Part shown: positions 1 to 8,136 of the stretch, piece after piece
Position numbering within the stretch: position 1 is the first letter of the stretch
Layout: each line of letters starts with the position of its first letter
Assembly: GCA_012744475.1 (NCBI GenBank)
Contig: JAAYBV010000057.1
Coordinates: forward strand, 1-57,845
Reading direction: 5' to 3'
Source of the DNA: Phycisphaerae bacterium
GTDB lineage: Bacteria; Planctomycetota; Phycisphaerae; Sedimentisphaerales; Anaerobacaceae
Length of the DNA stretch: 57,845 nt
Program-made: the position numbers and the translations under genes
Notes under the pieces: generated by a model
Told to the model about the DNA's origin: nothing
The model's input: the letters and a program-made list of their open reading frames with translations, nothing else
Database searches by the model: none

Positions 1-676
<676 letters not shown>

Positions 677-761
677 GGGATATCTAGAACGTCGGCCCCT
701 TTCGGGCCGGCGCAAGTCAGGCACTTTTCGCTGTTCGGCTTAACTGACACTTGTGATGGAT

Positions 762-798
762 AGGGCCTTGTCCTCGGACAGGGCCCTCTTTTTTTTGC
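762..798 (+). terminator. Rho-independent terminator downstream of 16S
   Basis: A G+C-rich inverted repeat (AGGGCC, then TGTCC / GGACA, then GGGCCCT) is followed by a run of eight or more T from 789. It sits about 90 bases past the 16S 3' end and would end the rRNA transcript before any spacer tRNA or 23S gene. Confidence 0.85.
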
Positions 799-800
799 GG

Positions 801-825
801 GCGACGAGATACGAGCGACGAGTCA
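801..825. repeat. ACGAGCGACGAG-type dispersed repeat
   Basis: GCGACGAG...ACGAGCGACGAG units. Related copies occur at 1055-1090 (opposite orientation), at 6079-6105, and inside birA at 40341-40371. Confidence 0.6.
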
Positions 826-867
826 CGCGGCCCCTGGGCCGGCAGGCTTAACTGTTTCTTGATACAA

Positions 868-899
868 GAAGCCCCGGTCTTCGGATCGGGGCTTTTGTT
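868..899 (+). terminator. Second terminator-like hairpin
   Basis: AAGCCCCGGTC, a TTCG tetraloop and GATCGGGGCTT form a stable stem, followed by a T-rich TTTTGTTTT tract. It could act with the hairpin at 762-798 as a tandem terminator for the rRNA transcript. Confidence 0.7.
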
Positions 900-956
900 T
901 TGCGCTGCGGGATGGTATACTCCAAGCCGAGACAGGAAGGGACCTCATGGACAGAG

Positions 957-1005
957 CTTGCCTTTGGTCCCTTCGGTCCTTTTCGTCCTTTCCGTCCCTT
1001 GGAGG
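957..1005. repeat. Period-9 minisatellite, GTCC(C/T)TTnn units
   Basis: About five tandem 9-bp units (for example CCTTTGGTC, CCTTCGGTC, CTTTTCGTC, CTTTCCGTC) lie directly before the GGAGG and ATG of the relic at 1015. The same unit recurs at 1284-1340 and, in both orientations, at 53059-53143. Confidence 0.65.
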
Positions 1006-1014
1006 AGCGACCCA

Positions 1015-1060
1015 TGACCGACGGCTTCATCGCTGCCCACGGCGGCTACGCCCATCTCGT
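1015..1060 (+). pseudogene. Start fragment, possibly of a four-helix-bundle suffix-domain protein
   Basis: A GGAGG sequence stands eight bases before ATG 1015, and the frame begins MTDGFIAAHGGYAHL. From memory, this resembles the N-terminus of planctomycete four-helix-bundle suffix-domain proteins (23S-intervening-sequence-protein relatives). The match stops where the GTCTCGTCGCTCGTCGCTCGT repeat begins, and what follows is Arg/Ser-rich low complexity. A promoter-like TATACT lies at 916-921. The reading is a 5' remnant interrupted by a dispersed repeat. The family assignment is tentative because only about 15 residues remain. Confidence 0.35.
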
Positions 1061-1090
1061 GTCTCGTCGCTCGTCGCTCGTATCTCGCGG
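1055..1090. repeat. ACGAGCGACGAG-type dispersed repeat (reverse orientation)
   Basis: A run of CTCGT and CGTCG units that is the reverse complement of the repeat at 6079-6105. It begins exactly where the coding similarity of the 1015 relic ends. Confidence 0.6.
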
Positions 1091-1183
1091 TTCGCGTTGC
1101 CGTTCAGGGGCCTTTGGCCCAGCGTGAAGCTTGCGGCCTTCGGGTTCTGGATTTCAGACCGTCGCGCCCAATTTCCCAGTTCC

Positions 1184-1217
1184 CAATCATCAATCGTCAA
1201 TCGTAAATCATCAATCC
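1184..1217. repeat. TCAATCATCAAT-type AT-rich tract
   Basis: Short direct repeats of ATCATCAATCGTCAATC type in an otherwise GC-rich region. A related tract (AATAATCAATAATCAATCATCAAT class) lies at 39917-39947. Confidence 0.5.
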
Positions 1218-1283
1218 TCAGGCCGCCGTGCGCCTCGCCGCCCGCGTCCGGCAGCGCCGAACGCCCCCCGGCGCCCCCGACAG

Positions 1284-1340
1284 CCCTTAGGTCCTTTCAG
1301 TCCCTGCCGTCGCTTCGGTCCTTTTCGTCCCTTCAGTCTT
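1284..1340. repeat. Period-9 minisatellite, second tract
   Basis: Six units of 9 bp (for example CTTTCAGTC, CCTGCCGTC, GCTTCGGTC, CTTTTCGTC, CCTTCAGTC), the same family as 957-1005. Confidence 0.65.
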
Positions 1341-1346
1341 CCGAGC

Positions 1347-1530
1347 CGGACAGACTGCACCTGGCGCCCATGCTCGGCGATCCACCCGAAGACCAGACGA
1401 TCGCGCTCCACCTCCCCAAGACGATCACCAGCCTCTGCCACGTCGGCCGGCAGATCAGCCTGGCGCTCGGCAAGACGAAGAACGGCTGGCGCATCCTCGA
1501 ATCCGGCACCGTCTACGCCAGAGCCTGCCC
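1347..1530 (+). pseudogene. Unidentified coding relic with strong GC3 signal
   Basis: In the frame that contains ATG 1370, almost every codon from about 1347 to 1530 ends in G or C, the codon pattern of real genes in this genome. The translation includes LGDPPEDQTIALHLPK and LALGKTKNGWRIL. Upstream the frame runs into a period-9 repeat; downstream the codon bias disappears without a recognisable domain. I do not recognise the family. It is probably the remnant of a once-functional gene. Confidence 0.3.
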
Positions 1531-1606
1531 AGCCGCTCCAGAATCGGTAGCGGTACGTGCGGCTCAGCCCCGGGCATGTGATATTGCGGACCGACGGTCT
1601 GTCCTA

Positions 1607-4600
1607 CTACCGCAGGAGTTCATTCATTCGCTCCTGAAAATAGGCTGGATACTTATCCATGATACCGGTGGCCGAATCCCGGTTGTGTTTCAGCGCCTTG
1701 ACAAGGTCCTTTTTCCGGGTCGCGGACAGGTTCAATGACGCGGCGAGATCCTGGGAGACGACCCGGTCCGAAAGGCCGAGCTCATAGAGGGCTATGGTAG
1801 TTTCCGTGGGCAGGCCATATTTGAGGCGCTTTTGAAAAAGCTGCAGACGATTGATAACGTCTCCCGTGCCATCTTGGTCAAGTGTTTCGATGAATTCACA
1901 CAACGCGCCTATCAGCAGAGCACCGTCATAAGCAAGTGTCCCCTCGCAGACGTCAACGACATGACCGATCTTGAATTCCCGGCGCTGTGTACCGCATATC
2001 ATCTTGGTTTTACGCTTCCGGATAATTTCCAGTAAGTCGCTGAAAGGCTCCCCACTGATCCATCCATGCGCGATTTCTTTAAGCACCTCCGGTTTATCGA
2101 ATTTGGTGAATACGCCACCGTTGATATGCCGGGTGAGCAAAGGCCAGGCAAGGTCGAGAGCTTCTGTTTCATCAACAATCGAAAGCAGACTGGCAGCGTT
2201 GGATTGAACCCATCCCTCAATGGCTTGGGCATCCTGAACACCGTAAAGCGTCCTGCCGTATATTTTCCGCCGAGCCGGATCAGTGATGTTCGCTGAGATG
2301 TTCTTGGCGAGGAGTTGAAACAACCCGCGGATATGCTCTTTCTTTTGATCATCGGCCAGGAAAAAAGCAAGCGTCCCTTCGGCTAGGCGGGTCACATCTG
2401 CTTCCGAAAGACCATTCTCCGTCTCATCCCAATGGGATAACAAGAAGCTCTCGACAGAGCAGATGAGGCTGATTCTCCATGCGACTTGCCGCTCGACACC
2501 GTCTCGTGAGAATCCTTTGTCTCCATCTCGTGCTGCAATTTCGGCAGCCAGTTTGGCAACTTCATCAGGATCGTTGATATAGGCCTTGGCAAAATCCAGA
2601 GCCTCCATGGTGATGCTGTATTTCTCGTCATCACTCTTGATGCGTTCAAAGATTGAAAGGAGATTGCTGATGCATGGCTCCGAATTACGAGGCTCCAGAA
2701 GTTCTTTCACCTGATCCCATCGCCATTTATCGTTGCAAGCCTTTCGCTTGTCATAGATCAGCGGATCTGCGAACAGGATGCTGCCTTCGGTATGCATCCC
2801 GGCGCGACCCGCTCGGCCAATGAGGTTGTGGAAATCGCGAACCTTGATACGCTCCATGCCCTGATAGACGCTGGTCACGATGAGGTATCGAATCGGGAGG
2901 TTTACGCCCTGTGCCAAGGTGGATGTGCAAACAACGAATCGCACAAGGTCGTCGCGCATGGCATGCTCCACCGCCAGCCGGATACCATGCGGCGTATTGC
3001 CATGATGGGAAAAAATGCCAAGTGCTGCGCTCTGGGACGCCGGAGCGGCAGCACCGAGATTCTCGACGTGCAAATGTGTCAGCCGCTCAACTTCCTGGGC
3101 GTCAGAAAAATCTGACGGTAAGGCGAGGGGTGCGCCTCGCTCGATAATATCAACGGCCTTGTCGCAGACGCTGGCCGCTGTCGACTTCCTTCCGCAAAAA
3201 ACGGCGATACTGCCATTCGGGACCAATTTCAGACCAAGGTAAAGCGCGATAGCCTGCCCATCAGTCTTTTCAGGAAAAAAACGATCGGTCCTTTCCCGCT
3301 TCTTCCTCCCGAGATTGAATCTCTCAATCACCCTCGGAACGAAAAATTCGCTTTGTTCGGCGTCACGGCTATTAACGTACTCGATCCTTCCCAACTGATC
3401 GAGCCAGCTCGCGAACCCGACCGATCTGAAAGTCGGAATCAGCGTTATGCCTTCGACGACATTAGGCGCACCGTTCAGCCATTCGCCAACAGCCGCGGCA
3501 TTGGTAATGACTGCCGAGATCAGCACCTTTTGCGTTCCTTCGGGAATCATGGAGCGTAGCGATGTCAGAAGCAGCTCGTATGTGATACCTCGGGTGCCGC
3601 TATCAAACTGGTGGCCTTCGTCAAAGACCAGCAGCCCAATGTGGGCAGCCAGCTCCGGAGCGTGCCGAAGGACGTAGAGCAGCTTCTCGGGGGTTACAAC
3701 CAGGATCTGCTGGTGTCCCAGAAGATCGACAATCTTGAAGTCAGTCTGCAAGGCATCGGATAGTTCGTCCACCTTGGTTGGTTCGTTGTGGAACGCCTCG
3801 ATGAGGCTGTTCTTGATCTCATGGCACAGCGCCCTGAACGGGGCGATGATGATGGCCAGTGATACGCGCTCGGCCAGAAACGCGCTTCGAAGGATCAGCT
3901 CCGTTGCCTTCGTTTTGCCAGCGCTGGTGGGCATTTGAACGATGGCAGACTCGCCTTTGAGAACATCCGCCTGGCCCAAAAGGTGTTGTGCAGGCCAGAG
4001 TTCCTTGATGAACGAATCCTTTTGCAGCGCATGGAGCCATTTGTCGCGGGGCAGCCCAGAATATGACGGCAAAGCCTTCCAGGCGGAATTTTCGAGCTTT
4101 TTCCTCAGAACGGCCGCGACCACGTCACCAAACAGAAGCTGTCTGGGTGTGCCGAATTCATAGACGGCGTCCCTCAGCTTAGCGGCCAAATCGAGAAGAT
4201 TTTCTTCGCCGTTCCCATCCTCGAAAAACTGGAGAATCCATTTTGAAATCCCGTCGATGAATTCGCCGAATGGTCCATCCGCTCCATCAAAATAGGTTCC
4301 CAGATCGGCCTGCAATAACCAGAGCAACAGGTCTTCCAAACCATCGCCATCCAGATCCGGACAGTCGCCATCGATGCGCTTCGCCAATACCGATGAGCTC
4401 CCAGGCAGATCGCACAGGTAATAGGAAGCAGAGCCCAGAAGCACGAGGTATGGATCAAGTGCCTCGTTCAGCTTTGACTGGAGGTAGGAGTCGAAAAAGC
4501 GGGCGGAAAATAGCAGATTGGTTTTCAGCTCCGAGAGGGAGTCGGGATCTGGCTCCTCCCGGTTGATGGCGGCGGCGAGGTCACCCAGCAGGCCAATCGA

Positions 4601-4732
4601 GATGGTGAAGAGCTTACTTGGATGTAGTGATAAATCTATCTCCTGATATTCTTCAGGTACATGGTACTCGATCATCTTAGCTTTTGATCGAGTAACACCC
4701 AAAAGACGATTGGATTTTCTATCAGGCCTCAT
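1607..4732 (-). CDS. hamB: Hachiman antiphage helicase HamB (Ski2-like SF2 helicase)
   Basis: HamB is the helicase partner of the HamA nuclease in Hachiman (AbpAB-type) antiphage defence. The 1041-residue protein has an N-terminal region of about 260 residues without a recognised motif. It then has SF2 motifs: Walker A MPTSAGKT near 267-274, DEGH (DEAH-box position) near 371-374, SAVITN (motif III) near 407, TSTLAQGVNLP (motif V) near 604 and HNLIGRAGRAG (motif VI) near 635-645, typical of Ski2-type helicases. A TTG start at 4762 is possible. ATG 4732 is preferred because AGGAG stands eight bases upstream and the gene then overlaps the hamA stop by 11 bp, implying translational coupling. Codon use is less GC-biased than in flanking genes, suggesting horizontal acquisition. 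Confidence 0.88.
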   Translation of the reverse strand: MRPDRKSNRLLGVTRSKAKMIEYHVPEEYQEIDLSLHPSKLFTISIGLLGDLAAAINREEPDPDSLSELKTNLLFSARFFDSYLQSKLNEALDPYLVLLGSASYYLCDLPGSSSVLAKRIDGDCPDLDGDGLEDLLLWLLQADLGTYFDGADGPFGEFIDGISKWILQFFEDGNGEENLLDLAAKLRDAVYEFGTPRQLLFGDVVAAVLRKKLENSAWKALPSYSGLPRDKWLHALQKDSFIKELWPAQHLLGQADVLKGESAIVQMPTSAGKTKATELILRSAFLAERVSLAIIIAPFRALCHEIKNSLIEAFHNEPTKVDELSDALQTDFKIVDLLGHQQILVVTPEKLLYVLRHAPELAAHIGLLVFDEGHQFDSGTRGITYELLLTSLRSMIPEGTQKVLISAVITNAAAVGEWLNGAPNVVEGITLIPTFRSVGFASWLDQLGRIEYVNSRDAEQSEFFVPRVIERFNLGRKKRERTDRFFPEKTDGQAIALYLGLKLVPNGSIAVFCGRKSTAASVCDKAVDIIERGAPLALPSDFSDAQEVERLTHLHVENLGAAAPASQSAALGIFSHHGNTPHGIRLAVEHAMRDDLVRFVVCTSTLAQGVNLPIRYLIVTSVYQGMERIKVRDFHNLIGRAGRAGMHTEGSILFADPLIYDKRKACNDKWRWDQVKELLEPRNSEPCISNLLSIFERIKSDDEKYSITMEALDFAKAYINDPDEVAKLAAEIAARDGDKGFSRDGVERQVAWRISLICSVESFLLSHWDETENGLSEADVTRLAEGTLAFFLADDQKKEHIRGLFQLLAKNISANITDPARRKIYGRTLYGVQDAQAIEGWVQSNAASLLSIVDETEALDLAWPLLTRHINGGVFTKFDKPEVLKEIAHGWISGEPFSDLLEIIRKRKTKMICGTQRREFKIGHVVDVCEGTLAYDGALLIGALCEFIETLDQDGTGDVINRLQLFQKRLKYGLPTETTIALYELGLSDRVVSQDLAASLNLSATRKKDLVKALKHNRDSATGIMDKYPAYFQERMNELLR

Positions 4733-5570
4733 CCGCAGCTCTCCTGTAGAGCTCGTGGACAAGGTCCATCATGTCGGGTCCCTTGATAACCAAGAGGACA
4801 AGGCTGTCACCATTAGGATGCGGAAAGACCTCCTTGGATTTTGCTGACTTGGGAATTTTGCGGCAGTCTGCCGAAGCCAATTCTTCGGCGTCGAAACATT
4901 CATCTGAAATGATGGCTGCAGCGCCGTAGGTTTCCTTGTAGGGCATATCTACAGGGCTTTGAAATCTCTCGATCCTTTGAGCCTGTTCGATTTCCTTTTT
5001 TTCAAAGAGCTTTTGCTTGATGAAGTTCAGCGATTCATCGATTCGAATATGATCTTTGGCAGAGTCGTTAATGGCATCCTGCAGGCGGTTGATCTTAGAG
5101 ACGGAGAATTTTGTCTTGGACTCAAAGACAAACAATACGTCCTTGGTGGAGGCTTCACCATCTTTTTTGTGAAATCGGAATCCAATGACATCGCTGCCCT
5201 TGGGCGATTCATCTCGAACAACCTTTGATGACCACCGTACCCTGGGTACCCAGTAACCGAGAAGCCATTGCAGGTAATCGGAAACCAGAATTTCCCCAAA
5301 ATCTCCCGCTCTGATTCCAGGGCCGAGTTTGGATGTTCTGCAAGGGAACTTGATATTGGTCAGATAATCCGGTCGCGGACGTTTGCCCCGGAGGAAATCG
5401 ATCTCGGTATCCAGGCAGTAATGATTCCGGAAGTGTTTCGCCCAGGCCGAAAGCACTGCCTCGTCGTTCTCATGACGGAACTCCCAGACCTCGACCTCCT
5501 TGCCGTCGGCGGTCTTCAGTCGTTCGCCGGTGTCGACGAGCCATTTAATATGTTCCGATGTCCAACACAT
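4722..5570 (-). CDS. hamA: Hachiman antiphage protein HamA (DUF1837 nuclease)
   Basis: HamA is the effector nuclease of Hachiman; from the literature on the family, the HamAB complex senses aberrant DNA and HamA then degrades DNA. The 282-residue protein shows the DUF1837/HamA pattern of a PD-(D/E)xK-like nuclease: GDFGEILVSDYL with Glu93, GSDVIGF with Asp127, and FVFESKTK with Glu150 and Lys152. The conserved YLTNIKFP and GYWVPR segments also fit. It is the first gene of a two-gene unit; hamB starts inside its last codons. Low GC relative to the surroundings and neighbouring decayed sequence suggest a mobile defence island. The start is ATG 5570, with only a weak Shine-Dalgarno sequence. All putative catalytic residues are present. 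Confidence 0.88.
   Translation of the reverse strand: MCWTSEHIKWLVDTGERLKTADGKEVEVWEFRHENDEAVLSAWAKHFRNHYCLDTEIDFLRGKRPRPDYLTNIKFPCRTSKLGPGIRAGDFGEILVSDYLQWLLGYWVPRVRWSSKVVRDESPKGSDVIGFRFHKKDGEASTKDVLFVFESKTKFSVSKINRLQDAINDSAKDHIRIDESLNFIKQKLFEKKEIEQAQRIERFQSPVDMPYKETYGAAAIISDECFDAEELASADCRKIPKSAKSKEVFPHPNGDSLVLLVIKGPDMMDLVHELYRRAADEA
4741..4745 (-). promoter_or_regulatory. Ribosome binding site deciding the hamB start
   Basis: On the minus strand AGGAG lies eight bases before ATG 4732, within the 3' end of hamA. It favours ATG 4732 over the upstream in-frame TTG at 4762. Confidence 0.6.
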
Positions 5571-5879
5571 TCACGTCGAGTTCTTTCATTTCAGCGAGGC
5601 GATTGTGGGACCAGCGTACTTTTCTGGGGGCCACAAAGTGGGCGAGATCGCTGGAGGTCTGATTTCTGGGGTCTCAGCGTGCCATTTGAATGGGGGCCTT
5701 CGGCCGGAACGGGTCTTCCGCAATCGGTTTTGTGTCGTCTCATCATGTTTGCTCCCAACTATGGATTCTATCGGAAGAATAGGCCAAGAAAACAACGAAA
5801 AATACACGATTTCTGTCCTTCGGGCACATTCGGGGATCGGGCTGTGGCTGCGAAGTGCGTCTCATTCGGGGTCAGATTC

Positions 5880-5920
5880 CGTTCGGCTACGCTCAGGCTC
5901 TGCCCTGAGCCCGCCGAACG
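5880..5920. repeat. Nested inverted repeat CGTTCGGC / GCCGAACG
   Basis: The outer arms CGTTCGGC (5880-5887) and GCCGAACG (5913-5920) enclose the inner arms GCTCAGG (5891-5897) and CCTGAGC (5904-5910). Related CTTCGGCAGGCTCAGGGC-like sequence occurs at 39730-39870. This is a common type of short intergenic repeat rather than a gene-specific operator. Confidence 0.6.
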
Positions 5921-6078
5921 AGATATGGCTTCGGCTTCGCTCGGCATGACAAAGGGAATGCGGCAGGGCGGGAGGCTTTCGGCAGGCGCCCACGGGGGCG
6001 ATTGGCACGTGATACGCACGACGCTTCACGCAACCCATTTACGCTTCTACGCATCTACGCTCCAACGGCCCACCTGGG

Positions 6079-6105
6079 CGACGAGCGACGAGGGACGAGC
6101 GACGA
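6079..6105. repeat. ACGAGCGACGAG-type dispersed repeat
   Basis: CGACGAGCGACGAGGGACGA followed by GCGACGA. Its reverse complement is nearly identical to the stretch within birA at 40341-40371. Confidence 0.65.
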
Positions 6106-6147
6106 AGCCCCGCCGGGGCGCTTGTGGCCGGCGGGGGGTGGGGGCGA

Positions 6148-6153
6148 TATAAT
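6148..6153 (+). promoter_or_regulatory. Candidate -10 element for the gene at 6216
   Basis: A perfect TATAAT lies 62 bases before ATG 6216. No good -35 is visible at the usual distance, so only the -10 is called. Confidence 0.35.
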
Positions 6154-6215
6154 GGCGGCACGGCTGCAAACGGGCGTTGCGGCGGCATCGGGAACGCGGT
6201 GTGGGAGATGAGCGC

Positions 6216-6914
6216 ATGAAGGTACGACTGGACCCCAAGCGGGTGATCGCCACGATCGAACGGCTGACGTTGCGGATCAAGGACCGCTTTCCCACCTCCG
6301 ATCTGTACGAGGTCGGCCGGCACCTGCACGCGATCGCGCTGCGGACGGAACGGACCGCCAGCCGCATCGGCCGTCCCGTCTGGGCGCTTCGCTTGGTCAT
6401 CGTCGCGCTGATCGCGGCCTTTCTTCTCACCGTCGCGACGATTCTGATCGACTACGACACCGAGCAGCAAGTCACGCTCTTCGGCCTGGTGCAGGCCATC
6501 GATGCGGGCGCCAACGTACTGATCCTGATCGCGCTCGGTGCGGCGTTTCTCTGGTCCATCGAGACGAGAGTCAAACGCGGCCGGGCCATCCGCGCCATCA
6601 ACGAGCTGCGCGACATCGCCCACGTCATCGACATGAAGCAGCTCACCAAAGACCCCGACACGGTCGGCTTCCACGCCCAGCCCACCGCACACAGCCCCGA
6701 ACGAAGACTCGACGCGTACGCCCTCGGGCGCTATCTCGACTACTGCACGGAAATGCTCTCGCTGACCAGCAAGCTGGGCTACCTCTACGTCGAGAGCTTT
6801 CACGACCCCGGGGTGACGGAAGCGGCCACGGAACTCGAAAACCTGTGCAGCGGCCTGGCTGGAAAGATCTGGCAGAAGATCGTCATCCTCCAGTCGCAGC
6901 CCCACGCTCAGTAG
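6216..6914 (+). CDS. Uncharacterised two-TM membrane protein
   Basis: This 232-residue protein is not recognised as a named family. It has a charged cytoplasmic N-terminus with the helix-forming segment RVIATIERLTLRIKDRF. One strong hydrophobic helix follows (ALRLVIVALIAAFLLTVATIL, about residues 56-76) and a second (NVLILIALGAAFLWSI, about 99-114). A soluble, probably cytoplasmic C-terminal half contains LGYLYVESFHDPG. An upstream in-frame ATG at 6177 exists, but ATG 6216 has GGGAG about ten bases before it and gives a more compact N-terminus. It stands alone between the Hachiman unit and the PDZ lipoprotein; the function is unknown. Confidence 0.75.
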   Translation: MKVRLDPKRVIATIERLTLRIKDRFPTSDLYEVGRHLHAIALRTERTASRIGRPVWALRLVIVALIAAFLLTVATILIDYDTEQQVTLFGLVQAIDAGANVLILIALGAAFLWSIETRVKRGRAIRAINELRDIAHVIDMKQLTKDPDTVGFHAQPTAHSPERRLDAYALGRYLDYCTEMLSLTSKLGYLYVESFHDPGVTEAATELENLCSGLAGKIWQKIVILQSQPHAQ

Positions 6915-6927
6915 TCACGTTGCTGTG

Positions 6928-6958
6928 CGCTTCACGCTTCACGCTTCACGTTTCACGC
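6928..6958. repeat. Heptamer tandem repeat CGCTTCA
   Basis: Four units of period 7 (CGCTTCA three times, then CGTTTCA), followed by CGCATCTACCCATCTACGCTCC, which resembles 6047-6070. It fills the gap between the genes at 6216 and 7096. Confidence 0.6.
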
Positions 6959-7015
6959 ATCTACCCATCTACGCTCCCCCGGCCCGCCGGGTCAGGCATC
7001 CTGGGCAAGAAAAGG

Positions 7016-7044
7016 TTGCCAATACAGCCCAGACGGCCTACTAT
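7016..7044 (+). promoter_or_regulatory. Sigma70-like promoter for the PDZ lipoprotein
   Basis: TTGCCA (7016-7021), a 17-bp spacer and TACTAT (7039-7044), about 52 bases upstream of the start codon at 7096. Confidence 0.45.
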
Positions 7045-7095
7045 CGCGGGCAGATATTGGCTGTTCACGAAAGGCCTCTTTGAAGGGATGGAACC

Positions 7096-8130
7096 GTGAT
7101 TGTGCAGACCAAAAGGATTTGTGCCGTGATTGTGTCTGTGGCCGTTGGCATGGCTTTTTCCGGCTGCGGGGGGAGAGCCCGTCCTCTGCAACTGGAGACC
7201 AGTACGGGCAAGCCGGAAGTGGTGGTCAAGGCGAGTATGAAAGCGGTGGCGGCGTACCTGACCAGCGAGATGCTGACCGGCGACTACATGCTCAAGAGCC
7301 AGAATCCGAACGTGATCGTTTTCAATCGCTATTCGCCGTACCAGATCAACTACGAACCGGTGCCGGGCGAGAATCGCGTGACGTACAACCTGGTCAATGC
7401 GCCCGGGGGCGTGCGGGTCATGATGACCATGGTCAACGTGCTGCGGCCGGACTCGGCCTACGAACAGATCACGAGCGATCAGAGCAAGGAGTACGATGCG
7501 GCCAGTTCGTATCAGATCGTGTTGAACCGGATGAAATATCGGTTGGAGACCGAGAACCCGGGAACACTGGGTCTCAAGCTGTCGGGGTACTATGCGGACC
7601 GAATCGAGTCCGTCGATGCGGACGGTCCGGCGGCGAAAGCGGGCCTTCAGGCCGGGGACATCATTCTGACGGCGGACGGGGTTGCCGTTGCGGATGATCC
7701 CGTCGCCAATTATGCCCTGATTTTGCATCACCAGGCGGGAACGACGCACGAGCTGGTGGTCAAACGGAAGAAGGACGTGACGGAGACGGTGTCGGTCGTC
7801 TTCTCGCCGATCGAGGAGATTCCCGGCAAGTCGGTTTCTTCGGCGGCGGGCGCGCCGGCCTCTGTTGCGGCCGACGCGACGTTCAACGTCGAGAGCATCG
7901 GCGCGGCGATCAGCGGCGGCAGGATCGTTTCCGTGACGGCGGACGGGCCGGCGGAGAAGGCGGGCCTTCAGGCTGAAGACGTGGTCACCATGATCGACGG
8001 CGAACCGGTGGCCGCCGATTGGGTCCAGAATGCCGGCAAACTCGCCGGAAGGACCAACACCTCGGTGGTCGTGACCGTCAAAAGGGGCGAAGAAGAAGTG
8101 ACGGTTCCCGTGATCCGGAAGAACCCGTAG
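7096..8130 (+). CDS. Lipoprotein with two PDZ domains
   Basis: The 344-residue product starts with a signal sequence ending in the lipobox FSGC (Cys near residue 24), so it is likely lipid-anchored on the periplasmic side. Residues about 35-150 are an N-terminal domain of unknown type. Two PDZ domains follow, near 165-235 (core DGPAAKAGLQAGDIILTADG) and 260-344 (core DGPAEKAGLQAEDVVTMIDG). No protease catalytic motif is present, so it is probably an adaptor or scaffold rather than a DegP-like protease. The start is GTG 7096, preceded by GAAGGG. It converges with the HNH-AP2 gene, six bases between their ends. Confidence 0.8.
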   Translation: MIVQTKRICAVIVSVAVGMAFSGCGGRARPLQLETSTGKPEVVVKASMKAVAAYLTSEMLTGDYMLKSQNPNVIVFNRYSPYQINYEPVPGENRVTYNLVNAPGGVRVMMTMVNVLRPDSAYEQITSDQSKEYDAASSYQIVLNRMKYRLETENPGTLGLKLSGYYADRIESVDADGPAAKAGLQAGDIILTADGVAVADDPVANYALILHHQAGTTHELVVKRKKDVTETVSVVFSPIEEIPGKSVSSAAGAPASVAADATFNVESIGAAISGGRIVSVTADGPAEKAGLQAEDVVTMIDGEPVAADWVQNAGKLAGRTNTSVVVTVKRGEEEVTVPVIRKNP

Positions 8131-8136
8131 TCGCAG

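Larger units (their letters stand above)
5571..6215. other. Intergenic region upstream of hamA, repeats and possible IS remnant
   Basis: 5586-5710 contains short motifs such as TTTTCTGGGGGCCAC and CCATTTGAATGGGGGCC that resemble the non-coding end of an IS21-like element, but no transposase remains. 5750-5830 is AT-rich and is a plausible hamA promoter region. 5880-5920 is a nested inverted repeat. 6018-6066 carries ACGCATCTACGC-type repeats and 6079-6105 the ACGAGCGACGAG repeat. A TATAAT at 6148-6153 could serve the gene at 6216. Confidence 0.45.

Noticed and set aside
801-1340. Possible CRISPR array
   Set aside because: The repeats are 9-12 bp, degenerate and without unique spacers; no cas gene is in the window.
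947-1738. 263-residue open frame after the 16S gene
   Set aside because: It crosses two minisatellites and other repeats and changes composition abruptly; only short segments look coding, so they are listed as relics.
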